This document shows, piece after piece, positions 24,605-31,832 of a stretch of DNA of 31,832 bases. Below the pieces are notes generated by a model that saw only the letters and a program-made list of their open reading frames with translations, did not search any database and was not told the DNA's origin. A program made the position numbers and the translations under genes. Location of the stretch: positions 1 through 31,832 of the forward strand of contig CAADTP010000040.1 in the NCBI GenBank assembly GCA_900751995.1, in the 5' to 3' direction. How positions within the stretch are numbered: position 1 is the first letter of the stretch; each line of letters opens with the position of its first letter. The DNA is from Lachnospiraceae bacterium. GTDB taxonomy: Bacteria > Bacillota > Clostridia > Lachnospirales > Lachnospiraceae.

Positions 24605-24623
24605 CCTGACTGACTACACTTCT

Positions 24624-24652
24624 ACTTTATGTGAGGAGGAAGACAAATAGAC
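24624..24652 (-). promoter_or_regulatory. Candidate sigma-E promoter for yabP
   Basis: CATAAAGT (24624-24631) matches the sigma-E -10 CATACANT except at one position; GTCTATTT (24645-24652) lies 13 bp upstream and partly resembles the sigma-E -35. No sigma-A promoter is seen in this gap. Confidence 0.35.
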
Positions 24653-24674
24653 CGCAAAACTTCATTTCTCTGTA

Positions 24675-24917
24675 TCAGAGATATTTATAAAGATTTTCTG
24701 CATCTTCCTTGCGGACAGTGTCCTTGACGTCCAGAACCTCGACCCGTACCTTCTTGTCTCCGCCAAACTGAATCTCAATGGTATCACCCGCCTTGACCTG
24801 TGCGGATGCCTTGGCCGGACGGTCATTGACCAGAACTCTTCCCGCATCGCAGGCTTCATTCGCTACTGTTCTTCTCTTGATCAGACGTGAAATCTTCAGA
24901 TATTTATCAAGTCTCAT
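24675..24917 (-). CDS. rqcP: RqcP (YabO), S4-domain ribosome quality-control factor
   Basis: 80 residues, essentially one S4 RNA-binding domain: MRLDKYLKISRLIKRRTVANE, then AGRVLVNDRPAKAS and VKAGDTIEIQFG. This is the Hsp15-like protein that works with RqcH in C-terminal alanine tailing on obstructed 50S subunits. ATG 24917 follows AAAGGAG. It is separated from hup by a hairpin terminator that may allow partial read-through. Confidence 0.93.
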   Translation of the reverse strand: MRLDKYLKISRLIKRRTVANEACDAGRVLVNDRPAKASAQVKAGDTIEIQFGGDKKVRVEVLDVKDTVRKEDAENLYKYL

Positions 24918-24934
24918 AAATTCTCCTTTAACCT

Positions 24935-24961
24935 AAAAACGGGGGAACCATAAGTTCCCCC
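24935..24961 (-). terminator. Terminator after hup
   Basis: Stem GGGGGAAC/GTTCCCCC (24941-24948, 24954-24961) with a 5-nt loop, then GTTTTTAG on the minus strand. The T-run is short, so some transcripts probably continue into rqcP. Confidence 0.8.
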
Positions 24962-24976
24962 AGCCATACGCTATAA

Positions 24977-25252
24977 TTATTCGTTTACCAGATCTTTCAG
25001 AGCTTTTCCTGCTTTGAATTTCGGTGCCTTGGAAGCTGCGATTGTCATTGTTTCGCCAGTACGAGGATTTCTTCCTTCTCTTGCTGCTCTTTCACTTACT
25101 TCAAATGTACCAAAACCTACTAACTGGATTTTTCCACCTTTTTTTAATTCGGATGCCACAACGTCGGTGAAAGATTTTAAAACTGCCTCAATATCCTTCT
25201 TGGAAAGGTTTGTTTCTTTCGCCATTGCTGCTACTAATTCTGTTTTATTCAT
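24977..25252 (-). CDS. hup: HU-type DNA-binding protein
   Basis: 91 residues, full length for HU. It has the MNKTELVAAMA start, FGTFEVSERAAREGRNP DNA-arm region, and KAPKFKAGKALKDLVN end. It compacts and bends DNA as a dimer in the nucleoid. ATG 25252 follows AGAGGAGG; a strong promoter (25327-25355) and a terminator frame it, consistent with high, mainly monocistronic expression. Confidence 0.97.
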   Translation of the reverse strand: MNKTELVAAMAKETNLSKKDIEAVLKSFTDVVASELKKGGKIQLVGFGTFEVSERAAREGRNPRTGETMTIAASKAPKFKAGKALKDLVNE

Positions 25253-25326
25253 GGTGTTTCCTCCTCTAAATAATCTCTTTCTTATTTATTGCGTAATGCT
25301 TCCTGGCATATGCACGCTATCTACTA

Positions 25327-25355
25327 TATATATACCTTTTGTGTCAAATTGTCAA
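25327..25355 (-). promoter_or_regulatory. Strong hup promoter
   Basis: Consensus TTGACA (25350-25355) and TATATA (25327-25332), 17 bp apart on the minus strand. It lies just downstream of the mazG stop and gives a leader of about 70 nt. Confidence 0.85.
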
Positions 25356-25366
25356 GGCTTTTCCTG

Positions 25367-25786
25367 CTATTGAGGGCTCTCCGCTGTTGTTTTTTCATCG
25401 GCAGAAATACGGGTATTGTTCTGTCTTTCCCGGGCTTTCAATTCTTCCCATGACAAAGACACTGCCTCTGTATCTTCCGGCGAAAAAATCCTCGGATGAC
25501 GAAATTTCATCTTGGTCTCGATACCCGAAATCACATCCTCTATCGTAAAAAGTCCCTCTTCCTGTGCAATCACACTGTGAAGTGCAACCTGAAACAGTAC
25601 ATCGCCAAGTTCCTCACAGAGATTCCGGCTGTCACCCTCTGCATTCAGACGGTCGATTCCTCCCAGAACCTCCTCTGCCTCCTCCATAAGATATGGCTTC
25701 AGGCTTTCATGTGTCTGCACACTGTCCCACGGACACTTCTTCCGGATCTCCCGGACAACTTCCATAAATTCGTCAAATTCTCGCAT
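25367..25786 (-). CDS. mazG: MazG-family nucleotide pyrophosphohydrolase
   Basis: 139 residues with one MazG domain: KKCPWDSVQTHESL, EEAEEV and CEELGDVLFQVALH hold the metal-binding acidic residues. It hydrolyses NTPs to NMP and pyrophosphate in nucleotide-pool cleaning. E. coli MazG has two such domains, and B. subtilis YabN fuses one to a methylase; this is the single-domain form. ATG 25786 lies 15 bp after the phosphoglucomutase stop, with a weak RBS (CAGG). The last ~15 residues are polar and low in similarity. Confidence 0.92.
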   Translation of the reverse strand: MREFDEFMEVVREIRKKCPWDSVQTHESLKPYLMEEAEEVLGGIDRLNAEGDSRNLCEELGDVLFQVALHSVIAQEEGLFTIEDVISGIETKMKFRHPRIFSPEDTEAVSLSWEELKARERQNNTRISADEKTTAESPQ

Positions 25787-25801
25787 ACGCCAGTTACCTG
25801 A

Positions 25802-27535
25802 TTATTTCATGGAGTCAACCATGTCCAGAACTGCCTTGCCCATAGTTTCAGATTTCTTATCTGCATCCTCAAGGGAAGTTCCCTTCACACCATAGTAGAA
25901 TTTAACCTTCGGCTCTGTTCCGGACGGACGAACGCATACCCATGCATCATCTGTCAGTTCATAATAAAGAACGTTGGAGTTCGGAAGACCTGTAGGTTTC
26001 ACTGCTCCTGTTGCCACATCTGTGATAGTATCTGCCTTGTAATCTCTTACAGCAGTTACCTTATGTCCTGCAAATTCTGCCGGCGGATTCTGACGCAGAG
26101 AATTCATGATCTCCTGGATCTTCTGAAGTCCTTCGATTCCCTTCATGGTCACAGACTGGATCGCATCTTTATAATAACCAAACTGTTCGTACATCTCGAT
26201 CATTGCATCCCAGAGAGTCTTGCCCTGAGTCTTGTAGTATGCAGCAGCTTCGCAGAGTGCCATTGTAGCAACGATCGCATCTTTGTCCCTTGCATATGTA
26301 CCGATCAGGCAGCCGTAGCTCTCTTCAAATCCAAAGAGATAGCTTCCCTTGCCGCTCTGCTCGAATCCAAGGATCTGCTGTCCGATAAACTTAAATCCTG
26401 TCAGAACCTCGATCAGCTTCACTCCGTATCCCTTCGCGATCGCATCTGCCAGGTTTGTGGTAACGATTGTCTTGATCAGTGCGCCATCCTCCGGAAGACT
26501 TCCGTTGATTGCTTTCTTCTGGCTGATCTCATAGTTTGCCAGCAGACATCCTGACATATTACCGGTCAGATCATGATACTCTCCGTTCTTGTCTTTCACA
26601 CGTACACCAAGACGGTCTGCATCCGGGTCTGTTGCCAGTACCAGGTCTGCATCTACTTCCTTCGCGAGCTTCAGTCCAAGTTCAAATGCCTCTGCTGCTT
26701 CCGGGTTCGGATAGCTTACTGTCGGGAAATCTCCGTCAGGCAGCTCCTGCTCTTTAACAACATAAACGTTCTCAAAGCCAAGTTCCTTAAGAATTCTTCT
26801 TGCCGGGATGTTTCCGGTTCCATGAAGTGGTGTGTAAACGATTTTGAGGTTCTTGCCCTCTGCCTCGATGGCATCCATATGGAGAACCTGTTTCTTAAGC
26901 TCTGCCATATAAGCATCGTCTACTTCTTTGCCGATCACCTGGAAAAGACCTGCTTTTTCTGCTTCTGCCTTGTCCATAGTCTTAACTGTGTTCCAGTCAG
27001 AAATGGATTTAACCTCGCCCATGATTCCACTGTCGTGAGGCGGTGTGATCTGTGCGCCATCTTCCCAGTATACCTTGTATCCGTTATATTCCGGCGGGTT
27101 ATGGCTGGCTGTTACGTTGATACCTGCTGCACATCCGAGATGACGGACTGCAAAAGAAAGCTCCGGTGTCGGTCTCAGAGACTCAAAGATATATGCCTTG
27201 ATTCCGTTTGCTGCAAGGCAAAGAGCTGCTTCCTCAGCAAATTCCGGAGACATATGGCGGGAATCATAAGCGATTGCCACACCCTGGGACTTCTTGTCTA
27301 CTTTTGCGATGTAGTTTGCAAGACCCTGAGTTGCTCTTCTTACTACATAAATGTTCATGCGGTTGGTACCTGCTCCGATGATTCCACGAAGACCAGCTGT
27401 ACCAAACTCCAGATCCATATAAAAACGCTCTTTAATCTCGTTGTCATCTTCTGCGATATTCTTTAATTCTTCCTTTGTTGCATCATCAAAGTATGGGTTG
27501 GACAGCCACTGCTCATATACCTCTTTGTAATCCAT
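25802..27535 (-). CDS. Alpha-phosphoglucomutase / phosphomannomutase
   Basis: 577 residues of the phosphohexomutase family. Active Ser144 lies in TASHNPPEYNGYK, the metal loop is DPDADRLG (303-310) and the phosphate-binding C-terminal motif is PSGTEPKVKFYYG. It interconverts glucose-1-P and glucose-6-P (and possibly the mannose pair), feeding glycogen, cell-wall and sugar-nucleotide synthesis. The frame is open to 27649, but ATG 27535 has AGGAGG 8 nt upstream and matches the family N-terminus. A TATAAT (27596-27601) lies 60 nt upstream. Confidence 0.95.
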   Translation of the reverse strand: MDYKEVYEQWLSNPYFDDATKEELKNIAEDDNEIKERFYMDLEFGTAGLRGIIGAGTNRMNIYVVRRATQGLANYIAKVDKKSQGVAIAYDSRHMSPEFAEEAALCLAANGIKAYIFESLRPTPELSFAVRHLGCAAGINVTASHNPPEYNGYKVYWEDGAQITPPHDSGIMGEVKSISDWNTVKTMDKAEAEKAGLFQVIGKEVDDAYMAELKKQVLHMDAIEAEGKNLKIVYTPLHGTGNIPARRILKELGFENVYVVKEQELPDGDFPTVSYPNPEAAEAFELGLKLAKEVDADLVLATDPDADRLGVRVKDKNGEYHDLTGNMSGCLLANYEISQKKAINGSLPEDGALIKTIVTTNLADAIAKGYGVKLIEVLTGFKFIGQQILGFEQSGKGSYLFGFEESYGCLIGTYARDKDAIVATMALCEAAAYYKTQGKTLWDAMIEMYEQFGYYKDAIQSVTMKGIEGLQKIQEIMNSLRQNPPAEFAGHKVTAVRDYKADTITDVATGAVKPTGLPNSNVLYYELTDDAWVCVRPSGTEPKVKFYYGVKGTSLEDADKKSETMGKAVLDMVDSMK

Positions 27536-27595
27536 ACTGTTATACCTCCTGTTAATCGTATTTTCCAGTCTTTCCCAAGACCATTGGTGCTTTAT

Positions 27596-27601
27596 ATTAT
27601 A
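27596..27601 (-). promoter_or_regulatory. Candidate -10 of the phosphoglucomutase promoter
   Basis: A perfect TATAAT on the minus strand. The -35 region 17 bp upstream (TTCCTT) is poor; a TTGACA further upstream is about 42 bp away and cannot pair with it. Confidence 0.5.
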
Positions 27602-27687
27602 CACCTCCCTGCGTGAAAAAGGAAGAGAAAACCCAACAATTACTGTCAAATTTACTAGTTTTTAACCTTGTTCTCGATAAAAAGCAA

Positions 27688-28671
27688 TCAAAAAGGATAA
27701 TTTCCGAAACATTTGCTCTCAAAATTTTCCCAGGCCGTTTTCTGCCCTGTCAGATTCCTGAGCTTCTGCGTGTTTTTTTCCGAAATCCAGGCCTTGTTGT
27801 GTGAATAATAATAGTTTGCTAGTTTCCAGTATTTTTCCGGATACAGAAAACGGATCCGAAGATTCTGCCATTCTCCCGGAGAAATCTCCTTTATTTTGTG
27901 ATAAGTATGCAGCATCTCCATTCCCAGTCGGACATCCCAGTTATATTTTTCAAGTATTTTTCTCATGAAGCGATACAGATCTGCCATCTGTATGTCAAAG
28001 CCCCAGTGTTCAAAACTTGTCACGGCTGTTTTCTTTCTTACCATGAGGACATTATGCTGATTGTACTCCCCATGACAGACACAGCCTTCCTCCATTGCTT
28101 TCTGCCGAAGCAGCGGATACTCCGATTCCTTCAGAAGTGCAAGCGCACGGTCTCCCTTTTCCAGATATGCTTCCACCGTTGCAAGATACAGCTTCTCAAA
28201 CGAACAGGAGGCTCCTTTTTTCCGGATAAACTTTCGGATCTTACGCAGTTCCTGATTATGTCTCTGATAAATATCTTCCAGAGAAGGCTCCATATAATCC
28301 TCCACCAGCGGAAGCTTCATAAAGGTATGCATCTGTGCCAGCGTGCAGACACTTCTTAAGATATCCTCCTCCGATCTCGTATCACATTCCCTTCCCTCAT
28401 ACCAGTGCTGCAGCGTATACGGAATCCCATCCTTATCTCTGCTCACCAGATTTCCTTCTTTATTGGCAAAATATGCATCCACTCTGCATCCGGCCTCTGC
28501 CAGAGTTTCCAGCAATTCCTGCTGCTTCCTGAGCTTCTTTTCCGTCCCTTTGAATTCCTTCAGGATAAAAAGCCCTTCCTCCGTCCTGCACAGCAGTGCT
28601 CCCCTTGTACGGACTGTCGAAAGCAGAGTCAGGCTGTACTGTTCCAGTGTACTGAGTCCATAATCATACAA
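27688..28671 (-). CDS. CotS-family spore coat protein (kinase-like fold)
   Basis: 327 residues with the aminoglycoside-phosphotransferase-like fold of CotS/CotI spore coat proteins. It has an N-lobe with LFILKEF, a HWYEGREC hinge, a catalytic-loop-like CHGEYNQHNVLM (199-210), and DLYRFMRKILEK. The active site is degenerate: HGE replaces HGD, and SFE (219-221) replaces the Mg-binding DFD, so it may be a pseudokinase. Start is TTG at 28671 with GGGGG 8 nt upstream; no ATG fits better. It stands alone between two intergenic regions. A spore coat role is inferred from family only. Confidence 0.8.
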   Translation of the reverse strand: MYDYGLSTLEQYSLTLLSTVRTRGALLCRTEEGLFILKEFKGTEKKLRKQQELLETLAEAGCRVDAYFANKEGNLVSRDKDGIPYTLQHWYEGRECDTRSEEDILRSVCTLAQMHTFMKLPLVEDYMEPSLEDIYQRHNQELRKIRKFIRKKGASCSFEKLYLATVEAYLEKGDRALALLKESEYPLLRQKAMEEGCVCHGEYNQHNVLMVRKKTAVTSFEHWGFDIQMADLYRFMRKILEKYNWDVRLGMEMLHTYHKIKEISPGEWQNLRIRFLYPEKYWKLANYYYSHNKAWISEKNTQKLRNLTGQKTAWENFESKCFGNYPF

Positions 28672-28699
28672 ATTAAAATCCCCCTCTTGTTTTTGTACC

Positions 28700-28901
28700 T
28701 TCTATCTTATGTCCTCCGTTTCAAAGAAATACCGAACAAAGCGGATAAGTCCGCTTCAAACTCCCTGAATCCCTCAATCTTTGAGGGACTTATTACGCTT
28801 TGCGCGCCAGATGCTGTCTGCTTTAGCAGACATATTCCACATGCATCTGGTCGCATCCTCGCGGAGCGTTTTTTGCTTTATTGGAACATTAAAGCAAAAA
28901 A
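28700..28901. other. Structured intergenic region with four inverted repeats
   Basis: Hairpins in order: GCGGA/TCCGC (near 28741), CCCTCAA/TTGAGGG (near 28771), CCAGATGC/GCATCTGG (28807-28850, enclosing GTCTGC/GCAGAC with a 4-nt loop), and TTTTTTGCTTTA/TAAAGCAAAAAA (28869-28880 with 28890-28901). There is no ORF with a start and ribosome binding site. It could be an intergenic repeat element, a small RNA, or the 5' leader of the CotS-like gene. Confidence 0.5.
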
Positions 28902-28943
28902 AGACTGCTGCACCACTGCTCGAAACGCAGCTGCAACAGTCTT
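28896..28943 (-). terminator. Terminator of the proS-cca operon
   Basis: A 12-bp stem with one G-T pair (AAGACTGTTGCA with TGCAGCAGTCTT, 28932-28943 and 28901-28912) encloses a second short stem, followed by seven T on the minus strand (28896-28902). Confidence 0.92.
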
Positions 28944-28950
28944 ATATATG

Positions 28951-30267
28951 TCAGATCAGTGACATTAATTTTTCTTTTGTATTATCCTCCGGAACATCCA
29001 GAACGTGCTCCAGCAGACGGTTCAGAATCTCACCAAGCTCCGGTCCCGGCTTATAACCAGCCTGGATCAGATCCCTTCCTGTCACAGCCAGCGTCTTCAT
29101 GGAAATACACTGCTGTGCCCTCAAGATTTCCTCATAACATTCCCTCACGTCCGCCTGACGCTTTATCTTCTCATCCCGGCAGTATTCGCTCTGGGCAAGC
29201 ATATCCGCCTTCTGGACCTCAAGATACAGTGGAAACAGCTCCTCCCCAATCCGGTTCATCGCCCTTCTCACCGCACGCATCTGTCCCTCCGGTCTGTCAT
29301 CATGATAACGGATCAGCCTGGAAACCTTTTCGATCGTATCATTATCAAATTTCAGACGCCTTAAGATCTTCTTCGACATCTCTTCACCCACTGCGGCATG
29401 CCGTTTAAAGTGGTCTCTGCCATTCTCATCCGTTGTCTTCATGACCGGTTTGGCAATATCGTGAAGCAGCATCGTCAGACGCAGAACCTTGTCCGCCTCC
29501 ACATAGAGAAGGCTGTGAAGGATATGCTCTCCGACCGTAAAGCAATGATACGGCGTATTCTGCTCCGTCTCCATACAGAGATCAAACTCCGGCAGAAACT
29601 CCTTCGTGATCCCTGTCTCATACGCAGCTCTCAGATAATCCGGATGCGGAGAAACCAAAAGCTTCACAAGCTCCGCCTGAATCCTCTCTGCACTGACGTT
29701 CTTAAGGTTTGAGGTCAGCCTGCTGATTCCTGCTTTGGTCTGCTCTTCAATCTCGAAACCAAGCTGTGCGGAAAAACGGACCGCTCTCATGATCCTGAGT
29801 GCATCCTCATGAAAACGCTCCATCGGATCCCCTACACAGCGAATGATCTTGTTTTCCATGTCATCCATCCCATGAAAAAGATCCACAAGACCTTCCTTCG
29901 GATGATATGCCATGGCATTGATCGTAAAATCTCTTCGCTTCAGGTCCTCCTCAAGGCTGGAAGTAAAGGTTACTTCCTTCGGATGCCGGCCATCCTCATA
30001 ATCGCCGTCCACCCGATAGGTGGTAATCTCATATCCCTCCTTGTCCATCATCACCGTAACTGTACCATGCTGAAGACCGGTATCTATCGTTCTTGGAAAC
30101 AGTTCCTTCACCTGATACGGTGACGCAGACGTGGTGATGTCCCAGTCATTCGGATTCCTGTCCAGGATAGAATCCCGGACACAGCCTCCGACCACGTAAG
30201 CTTCATAGCCATTTTCATTTAAAACCTGTAATATTTTTTCCGCATTTGATGGAATCGTTAATTTCAT
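28951..30267 (-). CDS. cca: CCA tRNA nucleotidyltransferase
   Basis: 438 residues. The class II nucleotidyltransferase head shows VVGGCVRD (25-32) and the DWD catalytic pair (Asp41, Asp43); later come RDFTINAMAY and RRMNR-like helices, and a C-terminal HD domain (MLLHDIAKP). It adds or repairs the 3' CCA of tRNAs, relevant here because the four tRNAs at 7877-8212 lack an encoded CCA. ATG 30267 sits 2 bp after the proS stop with a weak RBS, so it depends on translation of proS. Confidence 0.95.
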   Translation of the reverse strand: MKLTIPSNAEKILQVLNENGYEAYVVGGCVRDSILDRNPNDWDITTSASPYQVKELFPRTIDTGLQHGTVTVMMDKEGYEITTYRVDGDYEDGRHPKEVTFTSSLEEDLKRRDFTINAMAYHPKEGLVDLFHGMDDMENKIIRCVGDPMERFHEDALRIMRAVRFSAQLGFEIEEQTKAGISRLTSNLKNVSAERIQAELVKLLVSPHPDYLRAAYETGITKEFLPEFDLCMETEQNTPYHCFTVGEHILHSLLYVEADKVLRLTMLLHDIAKPVMKTTDENGRDHFKRHAAVGEEMSKKILRRLKFDNDTIEKVSRLIRYHDDRPEGQMRAVRRAMNRIGEELFPLYLEVQKADMLAQSEYCRDEKIKRQADVRECYEEILRAQQCISMKTLAVTGRDLIQAGYKPGPELGEILNRLLEHVLDVPEDNTKEKLMSLI

Positions 30268-30269
30268 AA

Positions 30270-31703
30270 TTAGTATGCTCTTCCCCAGTAAACCATCTTC
30301 TTAGCCGGTTTTCCACAGCATACGCAGACATCACTTAAGTGTTCCTGCTCAAACGGCATACATCTGGATGTTGCCTGAACATCTTCTTTGATCTTGTCCT
30401 CACACTCGCGGTTTCCGCACCACATAGCTTTGACAAATCCCGGTTTGTTGTTGATGGTATCTTTGAATTCTTCATAATCTGTTGCAACATAAGTATGTGC
30501 ATCACGATGCGCACGCGCACGCTCCAGCATATCCTTCTGCATGGTATCCAGAACTTCCTGAACCTTATCAGCCAGTTCTTCAAAAGTAACCACATACTTC
30601 TCTCTTGTATCACGACGGCAGATAACAGCCTGTCCGTTCTCGATATCCTTCGGTCCACATTCGATACGAACCGGAATTCCTCTCATTTCCTGCTCCGCGA
30701 ATTTGAATCCCGGGCTTCTGTCTGTATCATCCACTTTGACACGGATTCCGGCAGCCTTCAGTGCTGCAAACAGCTCATCCGCTTTCTCAAGAACCCCTTC
30801 TTTACGCTGCTGGATCGGAATGATAACAGCCTGCATCGGAGCGATTCTCGGCGGCAGAACAAGTCCGCTGTTGTCACCGTGAACCATGATCAGTGCACCG
30901 ATCATACGTGTTGTCATACCCCAGGAGGTCTGGTGTACATATTTCAGTGTGTTATCCTTATCTGTATACTGGATGCCGAAGGCTCTGGCAAAACCGTCAC
31001 CGAAGTTATGGCTGGTTCCGGACTGGAGTGCCTTTCCGTCATGCATCAGAGATTCGATCGTGTAAGTTGCTACTGCACCTGCAAATTTCTCCTTGTCAGT
31101 CTTCTGTCCCTTGATAACCGGGATTGCAAGAACTTCCTCGCAGAAATCAGCATACAGGTTCAGCATCTGAATCGTTCTCTCTTCTGCTTCCTCAGCTGTT
31201 GCATGAGCAGTATGTCCCTCCTGCCACAAAAACTCTCTGGAACGAAGGAACGGACGGGTTGTCTTCTCCCAGCGCACTACAGAGCACCACTGGTTGTATA
31301 CCTTCGGAAGATCTCTGTGGGACTGGATGTCTTTCTGATAGAAATCACAGAACAGAGTCTCAGAAGTCGGACGTACACAGAGACGCTCCTGAAGCTCATT
31401 CAGACCGCCATGAGTAACCCATGCCACCTCCGGTGCAAATCCCTCTACATGATCCTTCTCCTTCTGAAGAAGAGATTCCGGAATGAACATCGGCATATAT
31501 ACGTTCTGCACACCTGTCTCTTTGAATCTGCGGTCAAGCTCATGCTGGATGTTTTCCCAGATCGCATAACCTGCCGGTTTGATCGCCATACATCCTTTTA
31601 CACTTGTGTAGCCGCACAGCTCTGCCTTCTTAACAACGTCAGTATACCACTGTGCAAAATCTTCCTCCATGGAAGTGATAGCTTCTACTAATTTCTTTGC
31701 CAT
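30270..31703 (-). CDS. proS: Prolyl-tRNA synthetase (short, eukaryote/archaeal type)
   Basis: 477 residues. Class II core motifs are visible: PMFIPESLLQKEK, RPTSETLFCDFYQ, RWEKTTRPFLRSREFLWQEGH and the C-terminal zinc-type Cys cluster with CGNRECEDKIK and CVCCGKPAKKMVYWGRAY. It lacks the editing insertion of the ~570-residue bacterial form. It charges tRNA-Pro with proline. ATG 31703 follows AAGGAG. In the 129 bp visible upstream I see a repeat and no T-box core. Confidence 0.96.
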   Translation of the reverse strand: MAKKLVEAITSMEEDFAQWYTDVVKKAELCGYTSVKGCMAIKPAGYAIWENIQHELDRRFKETGVQNVYMPMFIPESLLQKEKDHVEGFAPEVAWVTHGGLNELQERLCVRPTSETLFCDFYQKDIQSHRDLPKVYNQWCSVVRWEKTTRPFLRSREFLWQEGHTAHATAEEAEERTIQMLNLYADFCEEVLAIPVIKGQKTDKEKFAGAVATYTIESLMHDGKALQSGTSHNFGDGFARAFGIQYTDKDNTLKYVHQTSWGMTTRMIGALIMVHGDNSGLVLPPRIAPMQAVIIPIQQRKEGVLEKADELFAALKAAGIRVKVDDTDRSPGFKFAEQEMRGIPVRIECGPKDIENGQAVICRRDTREKYVVTFEELADKVQEVLDTMQKDMLERARAHRDAHTYVATDYEEFKDTINNKPGFVKAMWCGNRECEDKIKEDVQATSRCMPFEQEHLSDVCVCCGKPAKKMVYWGRAY

Positions 31704-31732
31704 AATTCTTACTCCTTTTCTGAATGCTTTGT

Positions 31733-31805
31733 AAGTTACTGTTCACTCCGTTCACAGTAACTTGGTCAAAATGCATTCCAAATCACCTTCGGTGATAGCA
31801 TTTTG
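31733..31805. repeat. Dispersed hairpin repeat, copy 5 (two-module, best formed)
   Basis: Module 1: AAGTTACTG (31733-31741) pairs perfectly with CAGTAACTT (31755-31763). Module 2: CAAAATGC (31767-31774) pairs perfectly with GCATTTTG (31798-31805), enclosing ATCACC/GGTGAT (31782-31787, 31791-31796) with a TTC loop. It lies in the proS leader, about 30 nt upstream of the start codon. The rest of the window to 31832 is noncoding. Confidence 0.7.
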
Positions 31806-31832
31806 CCCCGTATGTCTCGGGATTTTGCCATA

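Noticed and set aside
27642..27660. TTGACA as -35 of the phosphoglucomutase promoter
   Set aside because: It is about 42 bp from the TATAAT, too far for a sigma-A promoter, and no other -10 fits it.
30339..31691. 450-codon plus-strand ORF
   Set aside because: Antisense shadow of proS; Cys/Ser/Leu-rich with no family resemblance.
31704..31832. T-box leader upstream of proS
   Set aside because: No AGGGTGG-type T-box core or Stem I features are visible; the sequence is a dispersed hairpin repeat. The leader may extend beyond the window, so absence applies only to what is shown.

Overview
The window is a gene-dense, entirely minus-strand stretch of a Gram-positive, low-to-mid GC chromosome, most likely from a gut Lachnospiraceae (Blautia/Dorea/Ruminococcus-like). 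This rests on a type III glutamine synthetase, the short eukaryote/archaeal-type prolyl-tRNA synthetase, a CotS-type coat protein, the Bacillus/Clostridium sporulation-division gene order, and AGGAGG-type ribosome binding sites nearly everywhere. Every credible protein gene, and all four tRNAs, read leftward. The species assignment is inference. I see no phage, insertion sequence, CRISPR array or defence island; this is core genome.

Layout from right to left (direction of transcription): proS and cca (31703-28951) are nearly abutting and end in a strong terminator. A 279-bp structured intergenic region follows, then a CotS-like kinase-fold gene (28671-27688). Next come phosphoglucomutase (27535-25802), mazG (25786-25367), hup (25252-24977), rqcP/yabO (24917-24675), yabP (24567-24286), divIC (24126-23812), spoIIE (23701-22208), tilS, hpt and ftsH (22165-18365). 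The mazG-to-ftsH part matches the B. subtilis yabN-hup-yabO-yabP-yabQ-divIC-yabR-spoIIE-tilS-hprT-ftsH neighbourhood, but with no recognisable yabQ and a short spoIIE. After the ftsH terminator come a cytoplasmic GH13 neopullulanase-like enzyme (18074-15966) and a polar amino-acid ABC transporter operon (binding protein, permease, ATPase; 15803-13356). Then follow purB and purA (13238-10453), a small membrane segment fused in frame to a HAD hydrolase (10396-9575), a SEC-C protein overlapping a DUF218/YdcF protein (9326-8335), a tRNA Val-Met-Val-Met cluster (8212-7877), and a YegS/BmrU lipid kinase (7689-6790). Last is the glnN-moxR-VWA operon (6752-1916) and an OPT oligopeptide transporter cut by the left window edge (1767-1).

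The most interesting points are as follows. (1) A type III glutamine synthetase appears to be co-transcribed with a MoxR AAA+ ATPase/VWA pair, an arrangement reminiscent of the CbbQ/CbbO Rubisco activase; the ATPase has Asn in place of Ser/Thr in Walker A. (2) purB has a 12-bp 5'UTR hairpin whose loop is complementary over 8 nt to its own Shine-Dalgarno region. (3) spoIIE has a promoter with the 21-bp spacer typical of Spo0A-activated sigma-A promoters and an overlapping 0A-box-like heptamer, although the protein has one membrane segment rather than the usual many. (4) A family of intergenic hairpin repeats recurs at gene junctions, and two long copies show a compensatory base-pair change. (5) A two-TM small protein reads in frame into a HAD phosphatase that keeps its own strong ribosome binding site.
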